Under the pieces are notes generated by a model. It was not told where the DNA came from, searched no databases, and saw nothing but the letters and a program-made list of their open reading frames with translations. Shown one piece after another: positions 20,430 through 33,900 of a stretch of DNA of 64,000 nucleotides. Each line of letters starts with the position of its first letter. Position 1 is the first letter of the stretch. This DNA is from Atriophallophorus winterbourni (taxonomy: Eukaryota; Platyhelminthes; Trematoda; Plagiorchiida; Microphallidae): NCBI GenBank assembly GCA_013407085.1, contig JACCGJ010018212.1, forward strand, positions 91,113 through 155,112, in the 5' to 3' direction. The position numbers and the translations under genes were made by a program.

Positions 20430-22910
20430 CACATTTCTTTCTATGATTCACAATGCATTTGCGCTTCAAAAGGGAAACATCGATCATACACAGATAATAA
20501 ATTAATCAAACATCCATATCTTACAAGAATTTTTTTGGATAAAAATGAGTCCGGGATATTAATAAAAAAGGCATTTTACCGTGGCTTCAATACTGATATG
20601 ATTTGGAATGCTATTTTTCATTGCATAATAAATTTAATTGTGCGTTCGTGAATATTGTAGATGGCGACGTTCATACAACGGCTGATAATGGGATCATAAC
20701 GATAAGTATGTGGAAAGTTTGAGGCTTATTTTTTCATTAAATTTAAAACATGTAATAAAAATTACTTGCTTTAATAACAATGAATTACTTGATTCAGAGT
20801 ATCCCGCTCATAGCTACAAAGTCTCGCGTTGCTATTATCTTTTATTATCCATTACAGATGGTCTGAAAAATATAAATTCGTTTTCCAACAGAAATGCATC
20901 AAACCGATTGGGTTGTGACACGAACAGTGATTACTCGATCATATTACCTAATCCAATTCAAAATGTATATTTCATCATTACGCTCGAACAACAACAAAAC
21001 GATTTTCGAGTAAGTAGTATTCTCTTATTAACTAATTAACATTATATGCAAAAGTGTTCCAAGGAATTTCATATTTATATTTCTTAAGTGTCACAAAACA
21101 GGTATTTGTTTTTTATTTTAAAGAAACCAAACTGTAAAGAATGAGATGACAAACTTTAGCTCTGATCCTCTTGTTAGAAATACTTTGAACAAAATTAGTT
21201 TAGTTACCCCAACACGAGAAACTTTTAACTCAAATTTCAAAGCTAAAACAAAATTAAATTGTAGTGGCTTCATGAATAATGATGTTAAATTAAGAAATAA
21301 AGTCTACTTCGTGAACTAGCGTATCATTGTTATTTCATGAAAAAACAAATTACACCAACATTACAAGTTGGGCAGAACCTGATCGTAAAATCTCTAAAAC
21401 GATGAATTGCATCGACTTAATGTGGCCATTTAACAAGAACAACTGGATAGATAGAACCAGGTTTTGAAAAGGATGGAACAAACGAATATTTTCGTATATG
21501 GAAAAGGGTTCTTGATCCAGCCACGTGGAAAAATCCGGTGCAGGAGCTTATTCAGGCAGTACGATTTTTTATTCAAATTAAACAGCTAAATCCATGTTAC
21601 CTTTCCACTGGTAGACGTCATAGAACAAACGAATTTATCAAACGAGCACTAGGCAAAATAAGAGTTGAAAAGCTCTCAAATCGGATACAATGCGCTAACT
21701 AAATTAAAACCATATATGTCGTTGAATTCCTTTCTCTTTGTTTTAAGGATAACACCTTTTTGCTGTGCCCAGCAAGAACACTTCATGAAAAACTTGGTGT
21801 ACTGCTTATTTATCTGAATGTGCGTTTCGACGACAAAATCACACGAGAAAACAGAAATAATTGTGAACAGCTCTGAGATAACAAATACAAAAAATCGATT
21901 TTCCTGTTTTGCCTGAATTTGTTACCTCGTGGGGTATGCAGATTCTCAATTTCGTGATGTTATTCTATGTTAAAAATTTTAGAATCTATTGCAACTATAA
22001 ATATATATCATTGGCAAAATGTTAACTGAATTTTAGCATCTGCGACTACATGATAAATTTCAATTCATTTTCACTATACCTCTGAAACATCTAAAACTTG
22101 TTCAGGCGAAATCCAAGAAATTGGATTGGTTAATTTGGGTGTGGCCCTCTCCCGAGATAATGCCTCACATCTCTTGCTTCGAGGACTAATTTTGCCAGGC
22201 AAACATTCAGCACACGCAATATAACTTCACAGTCGTTTGCTTCTATTGCCTTTCATCATCTGCTAGTAAATGTATATTTAAACAGTATGGAACCTAAAAT
22301 ATTTTTTTAAATATTGCGAATAGCTCATTTCTAGACACGAAGGTTGTTAACAGATTGGCAGAGGAAATTATCACAAGACTTTTGTGAACTAATACAACAA
22401 GTGTCACCACAAACTAACGTGAAGAATTATCGGCGAAAGGTATTCTCACAAGTTATGAAGGAATGTCCAATGTCTTTCTTTCATTAAATATTCATTGCAA
22501 TCGTAATTTATAGCGAATGTACAGAATAATAAATGCACCAACATATTCTTAAGCAAGTCTACAGATCATATTTACTCTATTGTAACGAGAGCGCATACGC
22601 ATGCTGGTTTATGGCCCAAAGATCTGATCAAGTAAAAGTTCAAATCAGAAAATTGATATTTGCAAAACAGAAGTAATTCAAGGACATTCTCAGACGTATT
22701 GGAAAGTACTTGCACATTAAAAAAACTTTGGCTGCACAATGTAAAATGTCATTTTGAAGCTCAGCGAAACGAATAAATCTCTCAGCATCTGAGCACAGAT
22801 TGTACAAAACGATACCGTTAGAAATGATACTGGTTATTGCTTCCAGAACATAGGCTAACATTGTTCTTCTTTACGATAAACGGTTAAAATTCATTACTGG
22901 AGTACGATTT
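20430..22910 (+). other. Unresolved region with exon-like segments
   Basis: Three segments look like exons or relics of exons. 20,858-21,009 has an acceptor ATTACAG, a donor GTAAGT and an open frame with NASNRLGCDTNSDYSIILPN. 21,451-21,650 is open, with NEYFRIWKRVLDPATWKNP. 21,748-21,876 has an acceptor after a pyrimidine tract (CTCTTTGTTTTAAG) and reads LLCPARTLHEKLGVLLIYLN to a TGA. I recognise no family and cannot join them with good donors. They may be parts of a host gene or of a decayed pseudogene. The rest is AT-rich with nothing evident. Confidence 0.25.
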
Positions 22911-22975
22911 GTTGAATATGCACTTGCGTGTTTAACGCTTAACTACTGTTTCAACGCTCCCTGAATATAGGCTTA

Positions 22976-23025
22976 CTTTCTCCACCTGATTACGGCAACC
23001 AGCCAGAAACCGGTTGTGAAGTGTA
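22976..23025 (+). ncRNA. Hammerhead ribozyme, degenerate
   Basis: Stem I is CTCCAC with GTGAAG (one mismatch). The core box is CTGATTA (G8 changed to T), stem II is GGC/GCC, GAAA is intact, stem III is 2 bp with loop CG, and the triplet is GTT. Only the G8 change clearly forbids activity. It is the counterpart of 15,912-15,955 in arm A1. Confidence 0.7.
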
Positions 23026-24724
23026 AGTCGTGAGGATGTGACCACCACAATATATTGGTCATTTTAGCGTCTTGAGCACTTGACCAAGAATCACTCTGTG
23101 ATTATTCATTTGAATATCTTGGTTCGTCGTACCCATATTTAACAATGGTATACGAGTCTTACTTTGTTGCAAAATAAATTTATACAATATTTAGGTCTGT
23201 TTGATGGACTGGCATGCAAATCCATATTTTTGTTAACGGTCAGGGGTTTAAACCCATCTACATCTGCATGGACAAATCCGCTTGAACAGGTTTGTCATGC
23301 TAACATTATCCAACAGTGACTCAGGAGCGAAACGTTTTAATTGATCATCAGTTTTTACAAATTAACCAATCAGCTACACTCATTGACCTAACCACATATA
23401 AATTGGAAACTGTTATTAATCACAGTTTCCGGATGATGATGGGTATGAATCTACTACGAATAATTCCAATTTCACTAATCTTGTGGTTATGCGGTAAGTA
23501 TTATTGGAACAAATCATTAAATCAACACAGCGCAATGAATGGATTTCTGATAATAGTAAAGAAACGTTTCACTATTATTCGCAAAGTATAATCACTAACT
23601 TATTCTAAATCGACTTCGATCGATTTTCTCAGTGTTAGCACCAGGTAAGTGTGACCATTAAATATAAAATAATTCATATTACATTAAATTTTCCATTTAA
23701 TAGGATTCATATACTTGCAACTACAGAGTTACTCACAGTGGCTCGATCGAATGCGAAATATGTCGATGATATAAATTCTAAATTGGAAACCACTACATAC
23801 TAATATGTAAAAATAGTTAAGTGTTATTGGTAATAGACTACCAATTAATTAATCACTCATTTTAATTGATTGTGTTATGATTGCAAAGACGAGAATATGC
23901 CCTTGTTTGGTGATAATTTAAATGTGAAACAACGGGCAAACTAATAAATTCAGCTTCACAAGTAACACGCATTTATCATAAAAATGCCGTCAAACACCCA
24001 AGGGCATTAACTTGAATACATTAAGTTCGTTTCATAGTAAAGTTAGGGTTAGTTTCTTGCTTTATTTTGCTAGTAATCAGTTTCAATATTTACATGGAAT
24101 CGATTAAGCCAAATGGGTTTTACGTTTTTGCTAAAAAAAATAACCACCTGCAAATGATTCATTTTCGCCAAAATAAGTTGTTTTTCACACACATGACCTC
24201 AAGTTTGCTGATAACGTTGATGATACACGTGAATCCTCTCCATCGATGCCGCGGCTCTACTGATGTCTGAGTATATGTTTATTTCATGTTCAATTTCAGC
24301 GTGACCTCATACAACATGATTTAAAAACGATACGTGTAATTACTCTGATCCTGACAATTAGTCATGACTCACGCATTAAAACGCTAGCAATATTTTGTTT
24401 CTTATTTCGCTCTACCTTCCTCTGGTAAATTTTGAGCATGGTATCATTTTTCATTTTAAACACCGAGATCTAGTTTCAAAATTGTAACAATTGATTATCA
24501 AGACACCTTTTATATGAGAGTATTATCTATGCACATGATTTCTATGTAAGGATTCACTTTTCTGAAAGTTTTAGTCTGGTTAACAAAAAGAGTTGGTTGC
24601 ATGGTTTATTTCGTGATGCAATCATTTCAAATATCTAGATTAATATTATTCCATTATGATATTATGATATTCGTTTTCTTATTTTTGAAATTATTAATTA
24701 ATAATATGATATATTATCATATTC

Positions 24725-24810
24725 TTGTTGGCCTCATTCGGTCGATGCGTCACAATCGCATGTTACACAGCTTTTCAGTTGACTAAACAGTCCAATCTGA
24801 ACAAGCAATG
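24725..24810 (-). mobile_element. RTE LINE 3' tip (copy L4)
   Basis: About 85 bp match the 3' UTR and terminus of the RTE family (plus strand begins TTGTTGGCCTCATTCGGTCG). Arm A1 has no such segment. It is a very short 5'-truncated insertion. Confidence 0.75.
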
Positions 24811-27270
24811 TTTATTATACATTGAAATATGTTTAAATTCATTCATTTCAACTTACAAAAACCTGTAATACCTTTGAGAATTGCGAAAAATAACGAATAA
24901 ATAGTTTGTTTGACAAAAAGATAATTTGATTTTGACCAATTAAGTGTATTGCTATCAGCAACATCACTGAAACACAACAGGTATAATTGAAAGTCACGAA
25001 CAATAAGATTCTTCACGATGTTAAACTGCAAAATCACAGATTTGTCTCACATTAAATTTCTAACATAATATATTATAGTATAATGTGTTGTGCACACATC
25101 CATGTAATTCACATACCAACAACTGAATCCGGCTGTTTGCCGTCACACTTAAATTTATTTTGTTGCAGAGAATCGAGGTGTTTCAATGCATACCTTTAAT
25201 TTGTATCCGCTTTCCAAACAGTAACGAGTAGTAACGATCCAGTCAGATCCATTTTAGTATTGTTTAACAATCGAGTACTGGTACCTCATTTCAATTCTAC
25301 TGTACCATTTAGCTCCGAAACGGCCCCGAATTGGTTAGTCATTGTTTAAGCAGTGTAAATATATAAAATTGCGAGAGATTTCACATGCTTTCCATTAATA
25401 GGTAATAACTCGGATATAAATGTTTGTTCTACAGAGCTAAGCGAAAAAAGCGTTTACATACAAACGTTTTCATTGTTTTTTAAAGAACAGCGATAGTTGA
25501 AAATTAAAATAGTTAAGGCGTGGGAAAATTAGTATGAGCACAGCCGATCTAAAGACCAAGATTTAAATATGCAAGCACATTTATATAGCGAAATATTACT
25601 TAGATAAAAATATTATGAATTCAAAGTGATAGAGAACTTGAGTGTACACCAACACAAATGAGTTCAAGTTACGTGTTAGTTTGTCTTGGTGTTGTTCGAA
25701 CATGGACACCAGACGTGCATGCGTATTGCTATTCACTGAGCGCGTTAATGGATGTTTAGCTCCACTCAGAGGAAGCGAACAATCTTAACTCGTTCAAATC
25801 TATAAACTGCATTCAAACATTTACAATTGCGTCAAACTTGGCATACGGTCACTTCCTTAATATCCAATTAAAAGATGCCTCATAAAAATGGTTTCACGTA
25901 GAAAGGGTTTCAGCTACAATTTGGATCTACCCAACGAAGACAATACCAAATTGTTTCATGCCCGTTTAACGAATTTTCGTTAGCGCACGTGCTTATTAAA
26001 TGATATTATTAATGACTAGATTCTGCTGCAGTGATAGGTTGATTGATATCCGCAGAATAATCATTGAAAGAACGAATCAAATGGATGGCGGAGTGCATAT
26101 AATCAACTGCGCTTTATTCCCTAAATATTATTAGGTAAAATAGAAGGCCTTCAATAATGTTTATTGATGTAAGATATTCGTTTTTGCTCTGGTTAGCGAA
26201 TAATGCCTCATACAAGTAATGATGAGCAATCGGTGAGAAAATAATTTGCGGATGGTTTACAAAATGGAAATTTGTGACGTAAAATTTATGCAACAAACCC
26301 CTGTTCAAATAAAAACAGGAAAAGGTAAATTCCTGCAACACTTACTTCAAAACAAGAATGTGTTAATCGAAGGATAGATTTTCTCAGCTACAATCATGAA
26401 AAAAACATTGTCCCATACTGCTTCTTCGTTTACTTTTTCAGTATTGCGCGCTGAAGCTATTAAGCGCAAAATGTTGGACAGAATTCATAGGTCTGAAGAC
26501 GATGGATTTGCGACATAGTATTGCTGTCACAAATCAATATCCACAGAATCCTCCTGAGCATCAATACTTCAAATTGTATATCGTTCGATTTTGAGGATGA
26601 CCAGATTCATGTTACCATTTTTCTTAACTCTTCAAGAAATTTCTGTTAAAAACCGAAAGTATATCGTCTGCTATAATTTTTAGATGCGTGTGCAAAAACA
26701 GTTTGCTCACACAAGCTTTTTCCGGGACGGTGATAAATAAACATGTTCTCACTACGGTGCAGTGTACATCAACGTGTGGATGAATGAACGTCTATTATGC
26801 ACTTCTAATAATAAAGCACACATCATAACATGATAAGAAACACTCTGATAGACGTCAAATATAATTCTAGATATTTATTTCTTTACTGACTCTTAATTTA
26901 TAGTTAAAAATGCAATTATTCGTGTTATACTCAAATAAATTGTATTGAATAACACAGGTGGCTATCAGCTAACAGTTGATAATGCGACCATAGATATAAG
27001 TAAGTTGAACTATTTGCATTTATATTGCGAATTAGTTCTGCACATAAAACAAATGACAATACATTGATACACGGAAATATTAAAATATAATACGCTCCGA
27101 GATTCTGAGTAGCACAGCATTTTGCGGCATACATATTCACACATTTAGCGAGATATTTTGGCGAAAAAATACATGTTACTAAACATTTAAAATGGTGTGG
27201 ATAATAAAGAATGCTTTTGAATTGCAGCAAAAAATTTGAAATTTAAACTATTGCATACGACGTCATTATT

Positions 27271-28440
27271 GAAATGGCATTTGTATATAAGGCCTGTGTA
27301 TTTTTCATGTAAAACACATTGGGTATTGAAGAAACTAAAATGCGTATAAAATAAATAAAATGACTTTTATATAGTATTACGACTTCGAATTTTTAATTCA
27401 AGGTTAAGTAGATTTCTTCAATTAAGTGATAATTTGAATTTCTGTTAGAAAGACAAACATCATTATTTTTATAAAAGTAAATATTTGCTAATCAGAAACC
27501 AAATGCAAACTTATTGTAAGGAATAAAAGTAACTCTGAACCATAAGTGAAGGGTTCATTTTTTATGAGAAAGATAGTTTATCGTCATTGTATACAGATAC
27601 CGATCATACTGCACCTACCTTATGACTAAAAAGAGCAGAAAAACGGTTGCGGTGTGTGTATAAAGAAACTGAATGTAAATTTAGGTTTTTGATAAAAAAT
27701 GTTTATTTTCCTTAAAGAATTTCCAATAGCAACTGGCATATTTTCGGGAATTTATATCACATAGTTTCCAATTCTGTCACTTATAAAATTTCTAAATCGT
27801 ATTTCCAAACATTGGAAACAAGTAGCAGAGAGAATAATATTTATCTATTTGGAGTTAGAAAAACATTTTTTCAAAGCAAATTACATTTCTAAGCACGGAG
27901 CAAAACGTTGAACCACAAATCTTCTGCAATGATGAATACATTTATTGCATATCTTCTGTGTAGTATCCTAACAACTAAAACGTGAGGACGTATTCGAACT
28001 ATTTGATTTTGAAATGTGCCTTTAAATTATAAGACGCAAATATATATGTTAAACTATTTGGTTCGTGAGAAAAAATGAAATTTGTCAGCCAATTAGTTGA
28101 ATTACTTTCAAAATATTTTAATTAATTTTAATAATCAGCTCGATCGGGAGGACGATTTTCGGGTAATTATAGAGTGCTTTCCATAAACTATTTAACATAT
28201 AACGCAAACGTCTATTAAAATAAAACAGTATATTGTTTTTATTATAGTTTCAGAAGAATCGGGTAATTTATATTTATTTAGAGATGAAAAACAAAGAACC
28301 TGTTTTGCTTGGTGTTGTTAGCTAAGCAATAAAATAATCCAAAAATATTGTGGTTTGCAACAGAAACCCAACTTAAATTTTAATGACAATATGTAGTTTA
28401 CCTAATAAAAGTTATTAAACCTCACTTCGATGCTACTACT
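27271..28440. other. No gene seen; one hammerhead remnant
   Basis: This is AT-rich sequence without an open frame of interest. Near 27,611-27,655 (plus) a CACCTAC strand, a CTTATGA box, GAAAAAC and a GCGGTG strand are the relic of a hammerhead. Nothing else is recognised. Confidence 0.5.
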
Positions 28441-28445
28441 GAATA

Positions 28446-29150
28446 TTACTGGCTTATTTCGGACGATTTAGACCATGGACGTACATCATAGGACATGAAG
28501 TTTTCATGCTCATCAGCTTTTCGGATGGCTAAAACATCAGATAAAGGATGAACAATCTCTCTACTGCGATCAAATGGATTGGTAAAAAATCGGACAAATA
28601 ACATCACTTGCACGCTGAAAGCGTGATCTAAGTTTAGCAGTCGATATCAGTACCTATAATGTCCCAGCTAGAAGACGAGTCTTTACACAGTTTCTCCAAA
28701 TTAAGTGAACAAGTGTAAGTTCTTCCCAACTCATTTGGTCAAGGTCGAGAACCATCATATCACTTTTCCAAACGTATTTGTACTACAGTACGGTTTGCTT
28801 GAAGGGTCTACTTCTTGATATCTAATCAAAAAAGAGTAGATCTTTTAGTATATTTATCAGCTTTTGGAAACAATTTAACTTTCGTTGCTGTGTCTATCCC
28901 CGATAAGTTAAAAACACAGTGGGTTCTACTTAAATTGAAAGTACGCAATACAGTAAATTATTTGGTAGAAACTCGCTGTTTACCATAACCTTTCTATTCC
29001 CCGGCAGTCTGAGGATCTTCAGACACCAGAGTTTAAAAGTGATACAATTGCAGCTGCTCCGCTGATCTGATTATTAATCTCCGTTTAATCGCAAGAGGTT
29101 ATCCACAATGGATGAACAAAATTTATGATATTATTTACTATGCATAGTTC
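28446..29150 (-). mobile_element. RTE LINE 3' part, heavily decayed (copy L5a)
   Basis: The plus strand shows the altered 3' end (GGACGATTTAGACCATGGAC) and, up to 29,150, sequence colinear with the RT 3' half at 4,345-5,371. No open frame of length survives. It is much older than the neighbouring copies. Confidence 0.65.
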
Positions 29151-29389
29151 TTCAATTCAGGTTATAATTAAAATTCGTTTCGCTCTGGCTTCAGTTTGGT
29201 GATGCACTTTTATTAGTTTGTTTTGAACACCAAACTATGCACAATAAGGTTGAGGCTTATCAAAGCCCTTCTTACCAAAAAATGTGCAATCTATTTTTGT
29301 TAGCATACCAGCATCAATAAGCCATGCATCCGATTTTACCTGGACTTAAAAAACTCATTTTAAAGAAATGTGATTTTCCTATGTCTCAA

Positions 29390-30240
29390 TTGTTTGATAC
29401 ATCGTCTTGAAATCGGCGAAACAGGAACCGGACGTTAGAAGTCAGATTTGCTGGTGCGAAAGACAAAGTCTGCTTTTTGATTGATTAACAACCCCATGCA
29501 CGCATTAAGGATAACATAAATTTACGAGTAGGCACATTTTGCTATGGTATATTTATCTTGAGGTGGGTGTTAACCATCTGATGATAGCTCAGGATCTCTT
29601 CCAACTTCGGACGCATCCACTGGCTTTGTGCTATAGGTAATTGAAGCTATATCATTTCAACGGCAACTGCTGCCGATACTGTTATTATCCAAAGAACTAG
29701 AATGCAGTATGATTTCTATCGGTGAGCCAAGAAGTATTGAAGAACAGTTTAATCTGGAGAAATATCTGTTGTCCATCTAGCAAGTGCTGTCTCTCCACAA
29801 AATACTAAATCCATTGGTACTGCTAGGCTGAGACATTATGACAACGAAGCCTTCACGGATATTGCCAGGACGAATTTGAAACTCATTTTCAGACTATCTA
29901 AAATCTGGCACCGGATGTTTGCTCTTGATTGAATCTTGCAGCATTTGCATGTTTTTATCTCAATACAATGCTGTGGAGTTTTGAGATATGGGTTTTCCTA
30001 CACCTAGGTGGAACAGTTCATGGAATTACGACTTCAATCGGTCGCAAGCAAAATGTTTTTAAAGAACGAGTCATCCGCCTTCACCGATTCCTCTGTCAGT
30101 AGAATCAGGTGCGTTGGAATGAACATGACCACGAATGCAGTCCATGAACACGACTTTGTCAGCATATAGTGCATATGAAACGTGCAGTTAGAGAATTTAT
30201 CAATTAGGCGACTTATCCCTAAAACCGCATTTGCCAAAAA
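29390..30240 (-). mobile_element. RTE LINE 5' part, heavily decayed (copy L5b)
   Basis: The sequence follows the 5' UTR and endonuclease start of copy L1 (for example the GGAACCGGACGTT block near 29,425 and the ATCCCCATGCAC-like block near 29,495). Together with 28,446-29,150 it is probably one LINE that lost its middle. Its 5' end near 30,235 retains a GACAAAGTC remnant at the P1 region of the putative 5' ribozyme. Confidence 0.6.
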
Positions 30241-30639
30241 TACTTTAGAATTGACTTATAATTTACAAATTGAGCAAAGTGAATTTTGCTTTGAAGAATA
30301 AAGTAGAGACATCGATAAATAAAATACTCTTCGTTAAATAACGCATCACTCACGTTTCTTGAAATACATTAGATCGACATTTCAAACTGTTTTCGCCAAA
30401 GTTCATTTAGGAATAAAACATTCAGCAAATGGCTTTATAGATATTTCACTTTGCAACCGGTGTAAAAATATCGATTAAGTTATTGTAGTGTTTCATAAAA
30501 CTCAAACATCCTCACGACGGAACAATTAACCTCAGTAAAATAGGCGTATTTACTAACTGATAATCAGAGCCCATTTGGGTGAGCTCTCGAACGCAACAAA
30601 TCTTGAAGATAAATTTATTAGGCTCATTTGAATGCTTTC

Positions 30640-30930
30640 AACCACACATCCCAGAACCAGTTTTATGCTGTTTGCACTAATAAGGTATTGAGTGTATGAT
30701 CAGGTTCCTCGTTTGCTTGAAACAGTGGAAGAATTGAAAACAAGTTGCGTTTATATGCAACTGTTGCTAACTAATAAGTGAAAGTAGCACGAAACTGGCC
30801 GTATGGTGTGCCCGATGGAACGACATGCAAATGAGAATATTTGTAAAGGATCATGTGTTTATACCTTACTTACGAGTGTTGTGGCACGTGCGATTGAACT
30901 AGTTGGTCGTACCTACCTTATTTAACAGAA
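30640..30930. repeat. Head-to-head pair of decayed hammerhead units
   Basis: A minus-strand hammerhead lies at about 30,655-30,705 (CTTATTA box, GTGC/GCAT stem II, AAAAC, GTT triplet). A plus-strand one lies at about 30,768-30,812 (CTAATAA box, GAAAC, GCC triplet). They are followed by the CATGCAAATGAG block and the ATTGAACTAGTTGGTCGTAC block also found in the 402-bp insertion. Both ribozymes carry core changes and should be dead. Confidence 0.6.
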
Positions 30931-30939
30931 ACATACAGC

Positions 30940-33900
30940 CACAACTATTTTTTTAAATTGATTATATTTTAATGTATTCAAGATGTTTGTTTGTCTTTAT
31001 CAATATTTGATTGATACCGCCTTTAATCATATGCAATTTTCCTTCTTTCTTTCTGAAAATGAAAAGATTTCAGTGAGTGCATTTTTGCGCTAATCAAAAT
31101 AAACATTTAAACTATAAATCCACGTTTGATGAATTCTGCATCTTGAATTTCGGTGAAGCTTTCTCATTATACTTCAATCACATAACAGACAGTTAATAAG
31201 TAAAATGAAAAAAGAATAAATTAATATTTTTTGCAATGTTTTGCTTCATTTCAATTTTAGATGAACAAACTTCAGTGCATGTACTAAATAGACTCAAACG
31301 GTTAGGCATAATGTTAACAAGTTCATGTTGATTGAAATCCAAATATCCTTTGCAAAAATCGAACAAAATTCGATAAATGACCTTCAGCACTGATATGTTC
31401 TGTAAGGTAATATGTCTCAACAAAGATGACAATTTTTATATATCACTGCGTAGTGGATCGAAATTATCACCAAAAATAATATGATCGTTGATGTCGGGAA
31501 AAAAATAATTGTTCTAAAAGGATGTCTACAAAATGTTATAAATGTTTTCCGGGAAACAATTTTGAGTCTATATATTATGACCAGTGAAAATTAATTGTCA
31601 AATGTGCCAAATTCAATATACGCAAAATATTTATGTGTGACAATTTTCGGAAATTCCCTAGAAACTACTTGTTAACCACCTTTATTATTATATACTGGAA
31701 AATCGATTTTTAAATGAATTATTCCACAACTGATATGTCAATACTTCTTGCAAGCCCGTTGAATGTTCATATATATTTTCAAATCTGTTTCATAATAGTT
31801 ATGTTTATTTAACTCTGGAGGAAAACCAAGCTTTAAAAGACGCTAAATCTCGTGGCAATTTGACCAAAGAATTAAAATCATCCACTTGTGCTGTAAGTTT
31901 TACTGAATGAAAGTTTTAAATGTTTCTAATATAACCGTGCAATTGTCCACTTTTAACGTTATTGAATGACGCTAGAAATCACTATTTATTGCATACAGTA
32001 CCTGCGCATGATAATAAAACAGGTTCTTAAATAATAATAAAAAGTTTTACAATACGTTAAATTATGTTCGTATCGAAATAATGTTAACCAAAATACAAAT
32101 TATCAGAAGGGTCGAATCATGTAAAATTGTATGTGAAATAAACGATCTCTAAATCGCAATATATTCGAAAATCAATACGGATTTCACTGAATTTGTCTCT
32201 ACTCGATTAATCAGCTTTAGTTGTGTGCAAAGTGGTACCTTAAAAGTAAACGTATTTATTTTTTTAAACTCTGTTTTTGTTTTTGACCATTTAACATTTC
32301 ATTAACTCCACAATTTATAGTGAAGTTTGTCTCGCGTTTCCTTATAATGATGTGTTCGACATTTAGTAAGTACGAGACCTAAATGCTTGAAGCTAAACAT
32401 TCATTGGAAAGTGAAAACTAAGGATGAAGATGAAAATAATCAGAGGTCGGATAAATACCTGCTATAACGAAATTTGATACACCAACACTTCGCACTAAGT
32501 GTGCAGTTTCAGAATCTTAATTCAACTTCTAATTCATCGTCTTGATAACTTTTATTTTAGAAGGTTAATTTTCGTCTAACCTGATACGTGTATTTTCTCT
32601 CTTAAATAAATCACGTGAACTGATAGAATATGTTTCGATTCATCCAGCGAGTTAGGTTGTTGCGCAGCAGACAAGAATAATTAGAATTTGAATCTGGCGT
32701 CCTGCTAAAGCAAAAACGAAACCATCTCTGTAAGTAAGGCAATGTCGTCAAATGTAGCACTATCAATCATTAATGCAGAGAATGCGTTGAGGAATAAATT
32801 CATTTATTACAACTCGGAACATCTTGCAGTTAATACTGATCTAAAATGTATTTTATCTTGTACTCTTTTGATACACTGATTTATTTTTCTGAAGTTTGTT
32901 TGCTGATAACGCTGCATCAGGAGAAGTGGATGTTAGTATTGTTTGTGCCGGCATCACATCCGTGTTCATAAAAGAAATAGATAGAGTGACAATGCGTGAA
33001 AGTTAGAAGACGGTGTGCATATGTTCGATTCTTAAAACGTACCCGGGAATAATGCACATTGCCGCAGTTGCTCTTAATAGTTGAAATAATTGTTCTACGA
33101 TTCAATGATTTGATTTGTCACATGAAAGATGTTTATCAATTTACCAACCAATCAAAATATTTGTAATGATGATGCTCATGTCATGTTGATAGTTCGTGTA
33201 TGATTTCCAACTGATAAAAATCAAAAGATGTGCTAGATTCTTTACTGGATTACACCGGTACATTCAACAGTGAAGTCAGTTCACTTCTGTGGCATAAATA
33301 TCCAGAGAGTGGTTCTAAAATAAACATAATTTAATGGAATGCTTTCCATTGTGAGGGTCACCTTGAATTTCACCATTTTAATTGCTAATGACTCATACTG
33401 AGTCCGAATGCACATGTTGTCTTGCACGGTGGTAATAAGATATCCTCATTTATTTTACGGTTAAATTTATAAAATTTATTGTATTTCTGTCTCAAATATA
33501 TAAAACATATGGTACCGGTATTTATCTTGCGTTTTTGAATTCCATGGCTCACCTGCTGCAGTTAGACTTTCCACTTCTATTGCATTCTTTACCACCTTAT
33601 TTGAAGCAGCTTCAATAATTTCCCACGAATTTTAATAAGGTGCTTTGCAAATCAACATAGGCAATGATCTTATATCTGGACTTGTCTTTGTCTGCTCACA
33701 TACTTCGACGGGTTCGTTGATTGAAATTCTGTCAATATCAGAGTTTGATCAGCGGCATATGCTCGAATATGACCACAAACTCCATACTAACATCATGGCC
33801 CACAGGATATCCTCATCAACGCATATAAATATCACGACTTTTATTCAACAACAAATAATGTGGAGGCTGATTTGTTTAAACATGTAGCTATCCATTTGAT

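Larger units (their letters stand above)
22915..27270 (-). repeat. Arm A2 of the large inverted duplication
   Basis: A2 is the inverted partner of 12,045-16,015. It is longer than A1 after removing the 402-bp insert, because of an extra segment at about 24,430-25,080 that includes a LINE 3' tip. It lacks both hammerhead insertions found in A1. Small open frames here (for example 26,931-27,230 minus) are matched by stops or shifts in A1 and are not credible genes. Confidence 0.85.

Noticed and set aside
26931..27230. 99-codon minus-strand frame in arm A2
   Set aside because: The matching part of arm A1 (12,080-12,380) does not keep the frame.
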